Below, one piece after another: positions 41,481 to 52,702 of a DNA stretch of 64,000 nt. Below the pieces are notes generated by a model. That model was not told the DNA's origin and made no database searches. It saw only the letters and a list, made by a program, of their open reading frames with translations. The DNA is taken from contig JAPYXD010000715.1 of assembly GCA_030998225.1 (NCBI GenBank), forward strand, positions 6,886,501-6,950,500, in the 5' to 3' direction. The first letter of the stretch is position 1; each line of letters opens with the position of its first letter. Made by a program: the position numbers and the translations under genes. Source of the DNA: Diplolepis rosae (taxonomy: Eukaryota > Arthropoda > Insecta > Hymenoptera > Diplolepididae).

Positions 41481-42255
41481 AAAAATTTGAATTCTGTTTG
41501 TTGATAAAGCATTGCTTTTTAATGGAAAAAAATGCAGTTCAAGCAAAGCAATGGCTTGACAAGTGTTATCCGAACTCTGCTTCATCGAGATATACAAACG
41601 CCGATGTTGCTGAACGCTCTGGTCGCCTAAATTCGTCAGTTGTTCCAGAAAACATTTTAAAAAAGTATGTGACAATGGATAAAACATGGATCCATCACTG
41701 CAATCCAGAGTCAAATTGGCAGTTAGCTAAGTGAACAGCAAAGGGTGAACAGCGGCTGAGAACGGAAATGTCAGCTGGTAAGGTTTTGCCTCCGTATTTT
41801 AGGATGCGCACGGTATTTTATTCATCGATTACCTCATGAAAGGAAGGGCCTTCTATAGGGAATATTATATGGCGTTATTAATGCATTTGAAGGAAGAAAT
41901 TGCGAAGAAGCGACCCCAAATGAAGAAGAAAAAAGTGCTATTTCATGGAGACAATGCACCGTACCACAAGTCGATCGCAACAATGGCAAAATTGCACGAA
42001 TTGCACTTTGAATTGCTTCTTTATCCACTGTATTTTCCGGATCTGGCTCCCAGCGACTACTACCTGTTTGCAGACCTAAAAAGAATGATCCAGGGAAAAG
42101 GATTCAGCTTCAATGAAGAAGTGATTGCCGAAACTGAAGCGTATTTTGAGGCCAAACATAAATCGTTCTACAAAAAAGGTATCAGAATGTTAGAGAAGCG
42201 TTGGAATGAATGTATCACTTTTAAAGGAGACTATGTTGATGAATGGAGTTGAATT
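41480..42255 (+). pseudogene. Mariner transposase remnant (DD34D)
   Basis: + strand frames at 41498-41734 and 41836-42252. The first retains part of the helix-turn-helix (NAVQAKQWLDKCYPNSA) and jumps to VTMDKTWIHH with the first D, so about 200 residues are deleted. The second has FHGDNAPYH and LAPSDYYLF; I count 34 residues between these aspartates, the mariner DD34D signature, and the C-terminus WNECITFKGDYVDE is intact. A stop separates the frames. TIRs are not clear. Confidence 0.8.
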
Positions 42256-42281
42256 TTAACTAAATGTTGTTGTTTTGTCAG

Positions 42282-42572
42282 TCATCCTACGAACTTATCG
42301 AGTGATGTGTTATGTAGGTAACAATTGTCTATTCCAATAAGCTTGTACGTAGAGAGTTCGAAAGAGAATTCCTTGGAGATTCGAAAAGGTGAGAAAAAAT
42401 TATATGAAAACAAAATTGTAGAGGAGTGAGATCGTGCATTGTTATGGTGGAAGAGCACTTTTTTCCAACGGAGCCATTCTTTCAGCAATTTAGCGTTCTT
42501 TAGTTGCTGGCGTGAAGTGATGGATCCATGTGGCAAAAAGCCAGCACAGCGGTAACAACAATTCACCTCCAT
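42282..42572 (-). pseudogene. Second mariner transposase scrap
   Basis: The - frame contains LPHGSITSRQQLKNAKLLKEW and KKVLFHHNNARSHSS; the latter is the catalytic-D block of a mariner with D changed to N. Only about 60 codons are recognisable. Confidence 0.55.
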
Positions 42573-42589
42573 CTTTTGGCGGACCCTGC

Positions 42590-44580
42590 AGGAGATTCAC
42601 CTGATTTTGATGTAGGTCGCTTCGAGTAAATTCAAGGCTCGTGCCTCCTCCAAAAGCAAATAAGCCTTCCTGTTTCTTCGGTGTAATGTCTTAGTTAGAG
42701 ATACTCAGCTTTTATGCTGGGTTCTATGTCCGCGATCTCGACCTCGATCCTGGGGATGAGGTGGCAGACAGTGCCAGTAGCACCAATAACCTCTTTCAGG
42801 GCGGTACCTAGCCGCCCTCTGCCTTCCTTGGAACCAGGGTTAAAAACAAGGATCCCCGCCCTCCGTGATGCATCCTGACACCAAGCAGAGTTTTCGGACC
42901 ATTTGTGTTGCTCACTAATGAGCAACACATCGGCCCCCCTCTCCCTGTCTAAGCACGTCAGACACCTTGGCGGCGCCTTACAGCTCCTGGCCAAGTGTCC
43001 CGTGGTGCCGCATGCCCAACAGGCATTCTTCCTGTCGGGGTTGCCACAGCCCCGGGACCCATGGCCGTAATCAAGGCATCGGGCGACTTCCACGTGCTTG
43101 CGGGCGCGACACTTAACCCACCCGATTCTTACGTTACCTAGCTGAAGCAGACGCGCGGCTTCAGCCTAAGCTAGCCGGATCACTGTGGTCTTCGCCCCAC
43201 CAAAGTGGGTGAAGAGCCTACAGGACTCGTCAAATGCCAGTCTGCTCAGTGCCAAGCATAGGACAAAACGACGTCTTCTTTCTCTACGGTTTCGTCAAGG
43301 TCCCTAACTTAGAGGGACTTCGTCGAGACCAGGGCCGAAATTTCTTCCGTCTCCCCCCTTTTTGAGGATCAGAAGGACTTCCTCCTTCCTGGTCTTCCGG
43401 ATAGACAGGACTTCGAGTTCTACCCTCCGGGGGTCGACCTTCGCTTTCAGTTCCCTCAAGATAACGGTGTAGAACTGGTCGTCCTTCGCCGACACCTTGA
43501 TGGCGTCGCCCCATCTGGCGGGCGTGGAGCGCTTCAACTTCGGTTTGGTGACAGTACCCTGTGCTTTTTGTACAGGATCCTTCGCCTTCCTCTGCTTTTT
43601 TTCTTTTTGCTCTTTTTCATGACCACTTGCCAGTCCCCTTTTTCATCCGGGGCTTGGCTCTTTGCCACCTGAGCATACGAGGGTGACAGGCTGTCCTGTT
43701 TTCACCCTTAGTCTGGTTTTTTGATATATCTCCCAGAGACGCCGAACGTGGTCTTCGGAAGATCCCCATCCTTTTCGTGGCGGGGTGGGATTCCAGTCTC
43801 TTTTGGATTTCCACCCCGCTTTCAAGGAGGCACTTATGGGTGTTGAGCATTCCGCCCAACACCTCAGTGGCCTTATTCACACTGCCCGTAAAGTGGCGAG
43901 GGTTGTTTCTCAGCATACCCTGTTGTATGATGCTGAGAGCCCTCGCCAACCTCTCCATTTTTCATTTTGCTCCTTTAGGAGCTGAAGGACGTTTTTCCGT
44001 CCCTCAGTTCCTGAAGAAGCACCCAAGTCCATTTGCCCCTCAGTTTTTTCTATTAATTCCATAAATAATTTTCTAGCGCATCGTGCGTAGAGGAGCGGGT
44101 CAGAACAGTTGAGAACGGGTGTACCGTCGTTCTGAAGTCCTACCCCAGTTCCCTGAGGCCCAACCTCCGCTTAGCCGGTCCTGGAATACACAGACAGACC
44201 GGACTCGCTCGAAGCAACACAGGCTCCGACACCTGTGTTCAATACGCACTACCTGATCAAAGTCCCAAAAGAGCTGGCTCCTGATTCCGCATGACACACC
44301 ACCTCGGCAGAGCTAGGCTCACATTAACTTTGCCTCCTCGTGGGCCAAGGAAGACACCACTCGGAGACAAAGTTCTCCCAGTGGGATGCCATACGGAAAC
44401 GATTGTTTGGACTGTTCTTGGTCACAGATTGCGGAGGCTTTGCAGTTTCCCCCCGGAGATTCCATACACCGGTTCATTCTGGGCCTGATTCAAGAAAGCG
44501 CCCGGCTATAGGTTCTTCTCTCACATTCGAAGGACACATATCACAGTCATGCGGCGCTGACATTCATTAATATACGCTTC
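42590..44580 (-). mobile_element. R1-clade LINE, 5' part with internal deletion
   Basis: On the - strand: presumed 5' UTR (44580-43960), ORF1 start (43958, ALSIIQQGMLRNNP ... NTHKCLLESGVEIQKRL), ORF1 middle (43537-43304, LSIRKTRKEEVLLILKKGGD), then zinc knuckles (43093, CLDYGHGSRGC, CWACGTTGHLARSC). The frame then jumps to an endonuclease fragment (DVLLISEQHKWSENSAWCQD) and ends. Most of ORF2 is missing. ORF1 is gag-like and binds the element RNA. Confidence 0.75.
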
Positions 44581-44713
44581 GTAGTTCTATTTTCTATTGC
44601 TGAAGATTCGATTGGAAGATTCTGATGTGTATACTACATTGGATTCGAGTGTACGCAGTAAAAATCGTAAATGCGCCGAAGTCACATAAAATAATGTATG
44701 CGCTAATGCACAC

Positions 44714-46687
44714 AATTGGGAATTTGCACATTTTTTTTGTGATGAAAAAATGAAATTTGGCGGTCACTTTTGCATACGAAATGTTTTCCTGAATTTTTTA
44801 GTTAATAATAATTTATTAATGAGCGTTTGAAAAGTGTAAATTTAAAATTTTCCGAAAACGTTCTGGAAACAGCCGAATGCTTCCGATGTTACGGTGACGT
44901 CACATCGTTGTATACGATCGCTCTGTGTCACATCTTTGTATAGAAGACCAATTGAAAATTGTGTAAAATGTCGAAAAAAACGGCATATAAATGATGTTTT
45001 GTCGATGAGTGTCATAATTTGACAACCAAGACACCCGAGAAAATTTTTTTTCCGGTTCCGGTAAATCCGATCGTGCGAAATAAATGGTTTGAAAGTGCAC
45101 AATGGCGAGATATGACAGGAAATAGTAAAATGTTTTGCTGTCAAGATCATTTTGACGTAAGTATAGTTTCTTCTTGTTCATAATATTGTTATCTGTGAAT
45201 GAAATGTAATTGAAAAAAATATAGATTTATTTATATTTATAATTATAGCAGTTGAAAAAAAATCTAACCTCAATTTGTCGATGTGTAAATAATAATATGA
45301 TTTAAAAAGTTATTACTTTACGTCTAAGGAGCAGGTTTTATAGAAAAAATCATGATCATAAATTTATGTGATACAAATTAAGAACGTTAAACATAGAACT
45401 TGCTGTTATTACTGTTTTCAAATTTTTCAATAAAGAATTTTCAAGTTGTAGCTTCGAAAAAATTTTACAATGATAATGCGGTTTAATTAATTTATAAATT
45501 ATAAAATAATAATTACGTGAATGAATTATTTCAGTTAAAAGAGGATATGGAAAATTACGTACTCGAGTCGTCCAGGGAAGATGTAAGCAAAAAAAATTTT
45601 TATTCTACGTATATATTTATGACAAAATATATTGTAACATGTAATATATAGTTTTCGTTTTTTTTTATTTTGTAAATGTTTGATTAATAACATCTTTTTT
45701 TTATTGATTGTGTTGCAATGTTTCGAAAAAAAGTAATGGAAATATTCAAGGATTTACACGGTTGCTAAAATTTTGCTTACATTTTGTACAAATCTTGATA
45801 AAATACTCAATCAAAATTCTCATTAGATGTATTATCACCCTATTAGCCACCGAAAGCTGTATTAGTCTGTATACAAGATGCTATTAAAACTTACGTAAAT
45901 ATTTACTGAAACTTTGCAAAGATCTGTCAAACCTTCCATAGAAGCTTTAAATATTTCCTTTTAAACCTTCAACAAGGTTTTTATTCGAAGTTTCAGGAAT
46001 CTTAATAAATAGGTTTGTAAACCTTTCCTGAAGTTTTGAAAGATTAAACTTCCGAAAATTTGTTGTCTATAGATTCAGAAATCTCTATAAAACGTTAGGA
46101 AAACTGTTCCTGATGTTCGAATCAACCTTCAGAGAAGTTTTCATCTAAAGTTTTTTTTATTGAAAACTCAGGAATCTTTCTAAACGTTTTTTTACATATT
46201 CCTAAAACCTTTATATTATATTCCACAAACCTTCACGAAGGTTTAATAAACCTTTATACAAGTTTTTACAAAAAATTATAATAAATAAAGCTTTATAGAA
46301 GTTTTGGTAGCTAATGGGACATTATTAATAATGTGAGTATCATTGCATTTTTAGATTATACTGCAAAACGCCGAGCCACAGCCTGTTGCTTCAACTTTGA
46401 ACATAGAAGGAAATGCGAGTGGTGGAGAACTTTTTTATCTACTTCTCAAAATTTCGACAACGCCAATTTGCATACGAAAATACAACGGTTTGACGTCACA
46501 CTTTCAAGGAACCAATCAGAGACGCTTGACCGCCAAACCGGTCCGTTTCAAACGCTTATTATATTTGAATCCATCGCAAAAAAAATAAATAAGTGAAAAA
46601 AACGCTATTGTAATTATTTTTTATTTAATATAAACTTTAAATTGCATATATAAAATTGCATAATTTTTTGCATGCAAATTCCCAATT
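44714..46687 (+). mobile_element. THAP-domain DNA transposon (P-superfamily-like) remnant
   Basis: Bounded by inverted AATTGGGAATTTGCA (44714-44728) and TGCAAATTCCCAATT (46673-46687). On the + strand a THAP zinc finger is encoded at about 44968-45158: after a start and one stop at the usual Trp position come CFVDEC, KIFFPVPVNP and FCCQDHFD, then a GTAAGT donor. A second exon-like piece (45536-45582, EDMENYVLESS, then GTAAGC) matches the segment that follows THAP domains in insect proteins. A third lies at 46355-46500. No catalytic core is left. Confidence 0.6.
45838..46318. mobile_element. MITE nested in the THAP element
   Basis: 481 bp starting CCCTATTAGCCACC and ending GGTAGCTAATGGG, an imperfect inverted pair. 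The interior is rich in repeats of AAGGTTT/AAACCTT type. Non-coding. Confidence 0.5.
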
Positions 46688-46812
46688 TGGGTAATTACGA
46701 GACTCGCTTAAAATGCTTGCAGGACTGATCTCGTCTCGGCTTTGCCTTAGCTATGCCTTGGCTTCCATCTCCTGCGAACATTGTTGCTCGTCGCATAATA
46801 ACCCTCATTATG
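46688..46812. repeat. Short palindromic repeat, copy 2
   Basis: Starts TAATTACGAGACTCGC and ends CGCATAATAACCC, about 75-80% similar to 14775-14900. It directly abuts the right TIR of the THAP element. Confidence 0.5.
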
Positions 46813-48130
46813 CGCCCCGGCGCATAATATACTATTACTGAACATTACTGAACGATAAACTTTTACTCTACATGTAAGTTATTGTTTGGTCAAAATTTAC
46901 CTGAAGTTTTATGTAATTAACTGATAGCTTGAAAAGTCATGCATACTCATATTAACTTCGAGTAAAATGATTTAAGGTTGAATGTAAGTCCCATCCACAT
47001 ACAAATAGTAGAGTCCCGTGGGGCGCCGTCGAGCTATGCTGTTTTGAAAAAATTTCATGGGCTCGCATGGCTAAACTTTTAGTGTGCTACTGTCTTAGAA
47101 TTCGTATTATGTGTGTATACGTATAGTAACCAATTCTATGCCAACGGCCGACTCGTAGATCGTGCAACATTGCAATTTAAACCTAACTGTGATATGCGTT
47201 TGAATAGCTAGATGTCAAAGGTTATTGTTAACAGTTAAAAAAATGTCAGGTCAAGTGAGATGGAAGATTTATAAAGAACATAACTTTAGACTATGAAGTG
47301 CGTCGAAATTCGGGACTGGTTGAAGCGACGAAAAGAAAATATTCTGCCGGCAATTTCACGTATGCTTCCAAGCTGGTTTTGTGTGTGTATGTATGTGTGT
47401 CTGTGTGTGTCGAGACCTACAGCAGACAAGCTGAAGAAAGGGAACAGAGTTGCTGGGTCGCGATACTGTTACGTTTATCTGTTTGAAAGTGACTGAAATT
47501 TAAATGTGGTGGAGAGATTTGATGTTTTTTTCAAAAATTTATATTTTCAAGCAGCACAAATACCGAGATAATTTAAATTTTTCTACCAGAGCGTTTAATT
47601 ACTACAAATTAAAATGTAAAGAGTGCCTATGCATTGCCCATGAATTACGTGTTAAAATAGTAAACTTTGACATTAATTATCTCTGCATCGGTACGATTCA
47701 AAAATTTGAAATTAATTTAGCATATAAATAATTATTCTATTTAAATATCGGCTCCTTTTTTGAAAAATTCTACCAGAGATCGATTTTTTTACATACAACC
47801 TTAATCAACCATACCTCCTGGAGTAGAATCCATTTTGTGGATTTAAAATCGCTCGGTTATTTGTTTTTTCATGCGCATATCAACTGAACTTAATTTTCCT
47901 TGATTTCGAGCGCGTTTCACGTGACAGTTACACGTCTGCTTCTGACTGAGTTTTCGAAACAACTGATAAAGTTCCGACTTTTTCGACTATGAAAACAAGC
48001 TTACCAAATCCCATCCTAATAAACCTTAAACTCAAATTCTTCAACAAAAAACTCTAGCCAGCTTTCTGGGATTTGGGACCACTGTACGCCGCGCTAGCTA
48101 GAAGAGCATAAAAATTCCTCTTCCCACCGA
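46813..48130. other. Unassigned intron sequence
   Basis: Short + frames (47293-47731) include a (TGTG)n-like patch at 47380-47410 but no domain. Confidence 0.35.
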
Positions 48131-49160
48131 TGCGATTTTTACTGGCCCTCTCCGTTACTGTGTTTCTTACGCGCGTCGAGATCCTTTGTCCTCATCACTA
48201 ATGTGATGAATGATTCGATGTGCTTCCAGACACCTTTAGACTGGAGCATGAGAAGAACCATTGTATTAGGAGTAAGCTCGACGCTCACCGCCCGATTAAC
48301 GGCCTTCCTTGCCACACCCCACCTGACGCAGACAAAGAGTGTGTGCTCCGAATCATCCACAGGGAAACCGCAGTAGCGACACGACTCATCGTCTCTCTTC
48401 TTAAAGCATTTCAGGTACACATTGAAGCAGCCATGGGCCGAAAGCGCTTGCCGCCAGGTTAAAGACGACTTTACTGTGATTTCCCTCCAGCCAGGTGGCG
48501 AGCTCTGGGATTAGGCAGTATGTCCATCTCCCGATCTCCTTTCTTGCGCATGACTTCCTTTCCGACCCTTAGCTTTCCGAGCTGAAGCATGCGTTGGGCG
48601 TCCGCCTCGAACAGCAGGACTCCTGCAGTCTGGACACTGACAAAGCATTTGTAGAGTCTGCAAGATCTGTCGAGATCGGGTCTGCCCAGCTGTAGACGGA
48701 GGGCAGTAACCACCTTCTCCTTGTGACTGTCTCGTCGATGTCCCTGATTCCTAGGTACCTTTTCGAGACCAAAGCCCTAAAGTCGGCCTTCTCCCCGACC
48801 GCTTGACCTAGCGCCTTTTCAAAGGCAGAAAAACCGCGCCCCCCTGTTTCAGAACCAGGAGGACCTCCTCTTTCCTGGTTCTTCGGATGGTCAGAATCTC
48901 CAGTCCTGCATCAACAAGGTTCACCTTTGCTTTTCCACCCTGGACCTCGTTGTAGGGGTGTCGCTTAGAGAGGCTGATCGGGACTTCTGGCGCAAAACAA
49001 CTTTTCAGAGAGTGGGATGGAATCAAGTCTCTTCTGGATCTCCATGCCGCCCGCGACCAAACATTTGTGAGTGCTGAAGAGACTACTCAAAACGTCGTTA
49101 GCCTCCCCAGCACTTCTTAAAGCGCTTCTGGTAGGCGTTGAAACAATCGTGACCATTTAA
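48131..49160 (-). mobile_element. R1-clade LINE deletion derivative (ORF1 joined to ORF2 3' end)
   Basis: On the - strand 49156-48800 holds ORF1 (FSTHKCLVAGGMEIQKRL, LTIRRTRKEEVLLVLKQGG), 48713-48471 a following ORF1 segment (MLQLGKLRVG), and 48420-48139 the ORF2 C-terminus with CRYCGFPVDDSEHTLFVC, the Cys-rich tail typical of R1-type ORF2. RT and endonuclease are absent between them. A related C-terminus occurs at 56514-56735. Confidence 0.7.
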
Positions 49161-49199
49161 CTACAGCTTCAGGCAGAAGTCAACTTCACCGTTCTCCCT

Positions 49200-49915
49200 T
49201 GCCAGTCAGGTAGGGAGCCTGCATCTTGTCTCTCTGTGGATAGATTTCTTCACGCAAGCGTTTTCTTATTCGTTTTTGACACAGAAATTCTTCCTGTTGA
49301 GCTGAAGGACCTCCTGTCTTTCCTTCATCAAGCAGTCTATTGGCAGCACACTCGCCAGGACCAGCACTGCGCTCGTCAAAACAGTTTGGTATGCTGAGAT
49401 GAATCTCAAAATAATACCTCTCTGTGCCTCATCAGCCTTCTTTTCGCTTCCCTGGGTCCACAAATGTCAGATATGAGCGGAGCCAAGTTAGCTCCACTTC
49501 AGATGGCTTTAGCAGTTGCGGTTTGGAGGTGTTGGGCTAATCTAAACCTCCGATCCAACTACACTCCCAGGTATTTAATACTCCCGCTCCACGCGACTTC
49601 TTGTCCACCTAGCACAATCATTGGGTATTCGAAGGATCTCCTGTCCGTGACTAGTAAAGTCTCGGTCGTCTCCAGGGTCGTGTTCAGACCTCTGTTATCC
49701 AACTATCACTTTACCTGCTGTAAGCTCTCATTGATCCTCAGCTCCAGGGTCTCTACATCTTCAGTGACACAGACAACGAGTGCCTCTTCCACAAACCCGA
49801 TGATTTGCGTTCTCACTGTCACGTCAATTCGGACGAAGTCGTAAACATTACGTTCCACACAAATGGCCCTACTCACAACCCTTGAAGGGCGCCACACGTC
49901 ATTTCTTTTTTGAAA
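49200..49915 (-). pseudogene. R1-clade reverse transcriptase fragment
   Basis: The - strand contains a catalytic-box relic GFVEEALVVCV (expected F/YADD; here VEE), then LELRINESLQQ, then GSIKYLGV followed by a stop, then AQRGIILRFISAYQTV and VLASVLPIDCLMKE. These are the palm-end and thumb segments of R1/Jockey RTs. The altered catalytic acids and stops show it is dead. Confidence 0.7.
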
Positions 49916-49919
49916 AATC

Positions 49920-50354
49920 ATGTGTCGTCCTCATAATTGACCCACCAGTCGCTTATATGGTTATCCATTATCTGCAGCAAGTAGTCTGGAACTTTGTTAC
50001 GCATCATCAATTAAATGCAGTGCTTCTTTCTCGCGGAGTTGAACGCATTTTGTATGTTAATGCAGTTCAACGCGCAGAAATTGGTATTGTATTTGAATGT
50101 TTAATATTTTTAATTTAATTTTTTCAATTGGAATGCAATCCGTCAATTATATCTTCTTATTGTTATTGTTTAGGAATGTTGATTAATATTGTTATACTTA
50201 TATGAGAGTCTCTCACAGGTTTGTTAGGATATTGATGAATCATTTCTTGTCAGTTGCGCTTATACTATGTTATGTACAATTTCAAGCTTTCTTTTTTTGT
50301 ATAATGCTTAATCACTAGTATTAAATATATTGAAGTTTCTTATATATATTCCAG
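49920..50354 (+). other. End of the WNK intron
   Basis: AT-rich, no gene; ends in TATATATATTCCAG before the exon at 50355. Confidence 0.6.
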
Positions 50355-50583
50355 AACAAGTGCTGATAATTCAGAAGGTGTAGTGATATTGGAGAAAGGA
50401 AAAATAAAACGGTCTGGAACAAAGCGTAAGAAACCTGCAATTAAATTAACCGTTCTTTCTGTCATCGGAATTGAAGGACAGTCAGTTACCGTAGAATGCC
50501 AATTAGATACAAGCAAACAAAAAACTGTAACATTTAAATTTGATCGTGATGACATGGTACCTACAGATATAGCGAATAACTTG
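50355..50583 (+). CDS. Wnk: WNK exon: PF2-like domain 2, first part
   Basis: Acceptor ...TTCCAG ends at 50354 and donor GTAAGTG begins at 50584. The exon encodes a basic stretch (KGKIKRSGTKRKK), then PAIKLTVLSV and KTVTFKFDRDDMVPTDIANN, the second PF2-like domain conserved in WNKs. The single leading base fits the two-base overhang of the exon ending at 34135. It ends in phase 0. Confidence 0.93.
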
Positions 50584-50727
50584 GTAAGTGAATTGAAATT
50601 TTCGTAATATGCACGTTACAGTCATATACATTTCATTTTGCTCTTGTTGCTTTGAATGTTTTTATAAAATTGGCATTACAACTTTTGAATACCGATTTAA
50701 GATAAGTTCATTTTTAATGTGCAACAG

Positions 50728-50925
50728 GTGGCTGAGAATCTCTTGCCACAATCACAATGCGAGACATTTGTGGAATTGATTGAAGATATTGTTAAACAAT
50801 TACGATTGGATCCATCTCACAGTTTACCATTAGTTGCTCATGGGCCACCAGATCAATCTGCTGGTGGTAGTCCTGTTACAAGTCGCCGACCCAGAGAGCG
50901 TGATCACAGTCTTGATACAACGAAG
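50728..50925 (+). CDS. Wnk: WNK exon: PF2-like domain 2, second part
   Basis: 66 codons between acceptor CAACAG (to 50727) and donor GTAATT (50926). VAENLLPQSQCETFVELIED completes the PF2-like fold begun in the previous exon, followed by a Ser/Pro/Arg-rich linker. Phase 0 at both ends. Later WNK exons (coiled coil and C-terminal motif) are not recognised in the window. Confidence 0.92.
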
Positions 50926-52700
50926 GTAATTTTGATGCGAAATTTCCCATCAGTGAATTTGTTTATATTGACAGAGTTGGATATATTTTTCATTTAGTAC
51001 AATGTACAGAGTAGCTTAATAGAAAATTCTATGCTATAAGATAATTATCTCATAGCACAAAATTTGCTGTGCAGCCACTCTGTTTTTAATGATAACTTGC
51101 AACTTAAATCAGGAAAACTATTTCTTGACATTCTCAAACGTTGTCTTTCATGAAAAAGTAAGAGGTCTTAATATGTCAGAACAGGGGCCTAGAAGAATAA
51201 GCATGAAAAAGTTGCCTCTGCATGTTTTCAAGTCCAAGTCAATGTTACAGGTTTGTACCTATAGGTCTCAAAACACCTCTATGGCATGACCTTGAAATTA
51301 AATTTTTTTTGTGTGTATGTTCGTGTATTATTCATTCTTTATTTACCGAATAACGTAAATATATATACTAGTCACATCGTCCACGTTGTGCCTTGAATCA
51401 CTTCATCAAGCTTTTCGCTCAGTTGGCTATTTACCAATTTTCAATGCCTCGATATTCCAATAACGAGTCTCTTCTACAAAATTAAAAAATTTTACGTTAA
51501 AAGAATGAGATATAGACTCTCTAAAAGTTCAGTTAGTGGGTTACAGAATATGCTATGAGTGCGAGAAGGACAAACTTATGCAAAAGCATAATGCTGTCAC
51601 AGTTGCATTCGTTCTAAATGCGTTACTTAAGGGACTTCACAGCACAAAAATTTTAACTACTAACAACTCTTATTGTTACAAACAAAATTTTATAAATAAA
51701 ATAACTGGAGTTGAGTAGCTTTCATTGATACACAAAATACTGATCCATGGAGGTGAAGTAATGGATAATTTTCCTTTTCCAATAGGACAATATTCCAAAT
51801 AAGCTGCTGAAACTTGTAACAAGGATGTGCAGAAACTCCTATTTTCATCTGATTAATGCGATGTTTCATCCAAGGAAGAATAGGTAAAACTCAAATTTGC
51901 GTTTGAACCTGAAGCACTCGAGTTACTTAGGAAAATTAACATCTGAGTACAGTAACAATTGGATAGAAAACACTAATACAAGAAATTAATTTCGAGTGCT
52001 AATGCAAGATTATTTATGTTAAAATGATTTCATCTAAATAGAATGAAACTTATATTTTCTTCTGCGAAAATTTTTTCAATATTTTATGTTTTTATTGTTT
52101 ATTGTTTATTTTTTATTGTTTATTGTTTAAGACATGACTTCTTTCTTACTATTCAAAACAAGTTACTGTAGCGGTCTAGCTAAGAATGATCGTAGGGCTG
52201 ACACCGTGCAAGGTCAGTCCCAAATCCAAATAAAAGGAATTACTATATAAGCTATTCTTAGAATAAGGAAACTGATCTCAGCTAGAAACAAAACTAAATA
52301 AGTGCATCCAAAAATCTGACTTATCCGTTCCTGGTTTACACCTCTATCATCCAACCTGGTTTCACAACCGATTATCGGCGCAGTTGCGGGTAAATGAGTA
52401 ACTGCATGTGATTCACGCGATGATTTACAAAGTACACATTTATGAAGTTTGAATTTCGAAACAAGGATTAAGGAGATGTAGTGGCAGTAGGATGTCCACA
52501 TCTAGTCTAAGATGTTTGTCGTATCTCTTCCCAAGAGCTATATAACCTAATGCTCTGTACTTTATACAGAACAGTTTCTATCTCATCTAATGATATTACA
52601 GATTATTCAATTTTTGGTCATCTATTTGTTAAGTAAGGAGTGTTTTTTTTACTATGGAAGGTCAAGTGTTGTATAAATTATCTTTACTTGTGTTTTCAGC
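50926..52700. other. Unassigned sequence downstream of the last recognised WNK exon
   Basis: Short frames at 51089 (+), 51536 (+) and 52214 (-) show no recognisable domain. TTTATTG-type low-complexity DNA lies at 52078-52130. Confidence 0.35.
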
Positions 52701-52702
52701 TG

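Larger units (their letters stand above)
34136..50354 (+). other. Wnk: 16.2-kb WNK intron filled with transposons
   Basis: The exon ending at 34135 leaves two bases (GG) and the next recognised exon at 50355 begins with one base (A) before its first whole codon, so phases match. The intron contains a composite mariner unit, mariners, R1-clade LINE pieces and a THAP element. 34136-35718 shows no gene or repeat that I can name. A small alternative exon in between cannot be excluded. Confidence 0.75.

Noticed and set aside
49464..49844. 126-codon + strand frame
   Set aside because: Antisense shadow of the R1-clade RT fragment, which has recognisable motifs on the - strand.
51089..51289. Possible next WNK exon (SEQGPRRISMKK)
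   Set aside because: No clear acceptor or WNK similarity.
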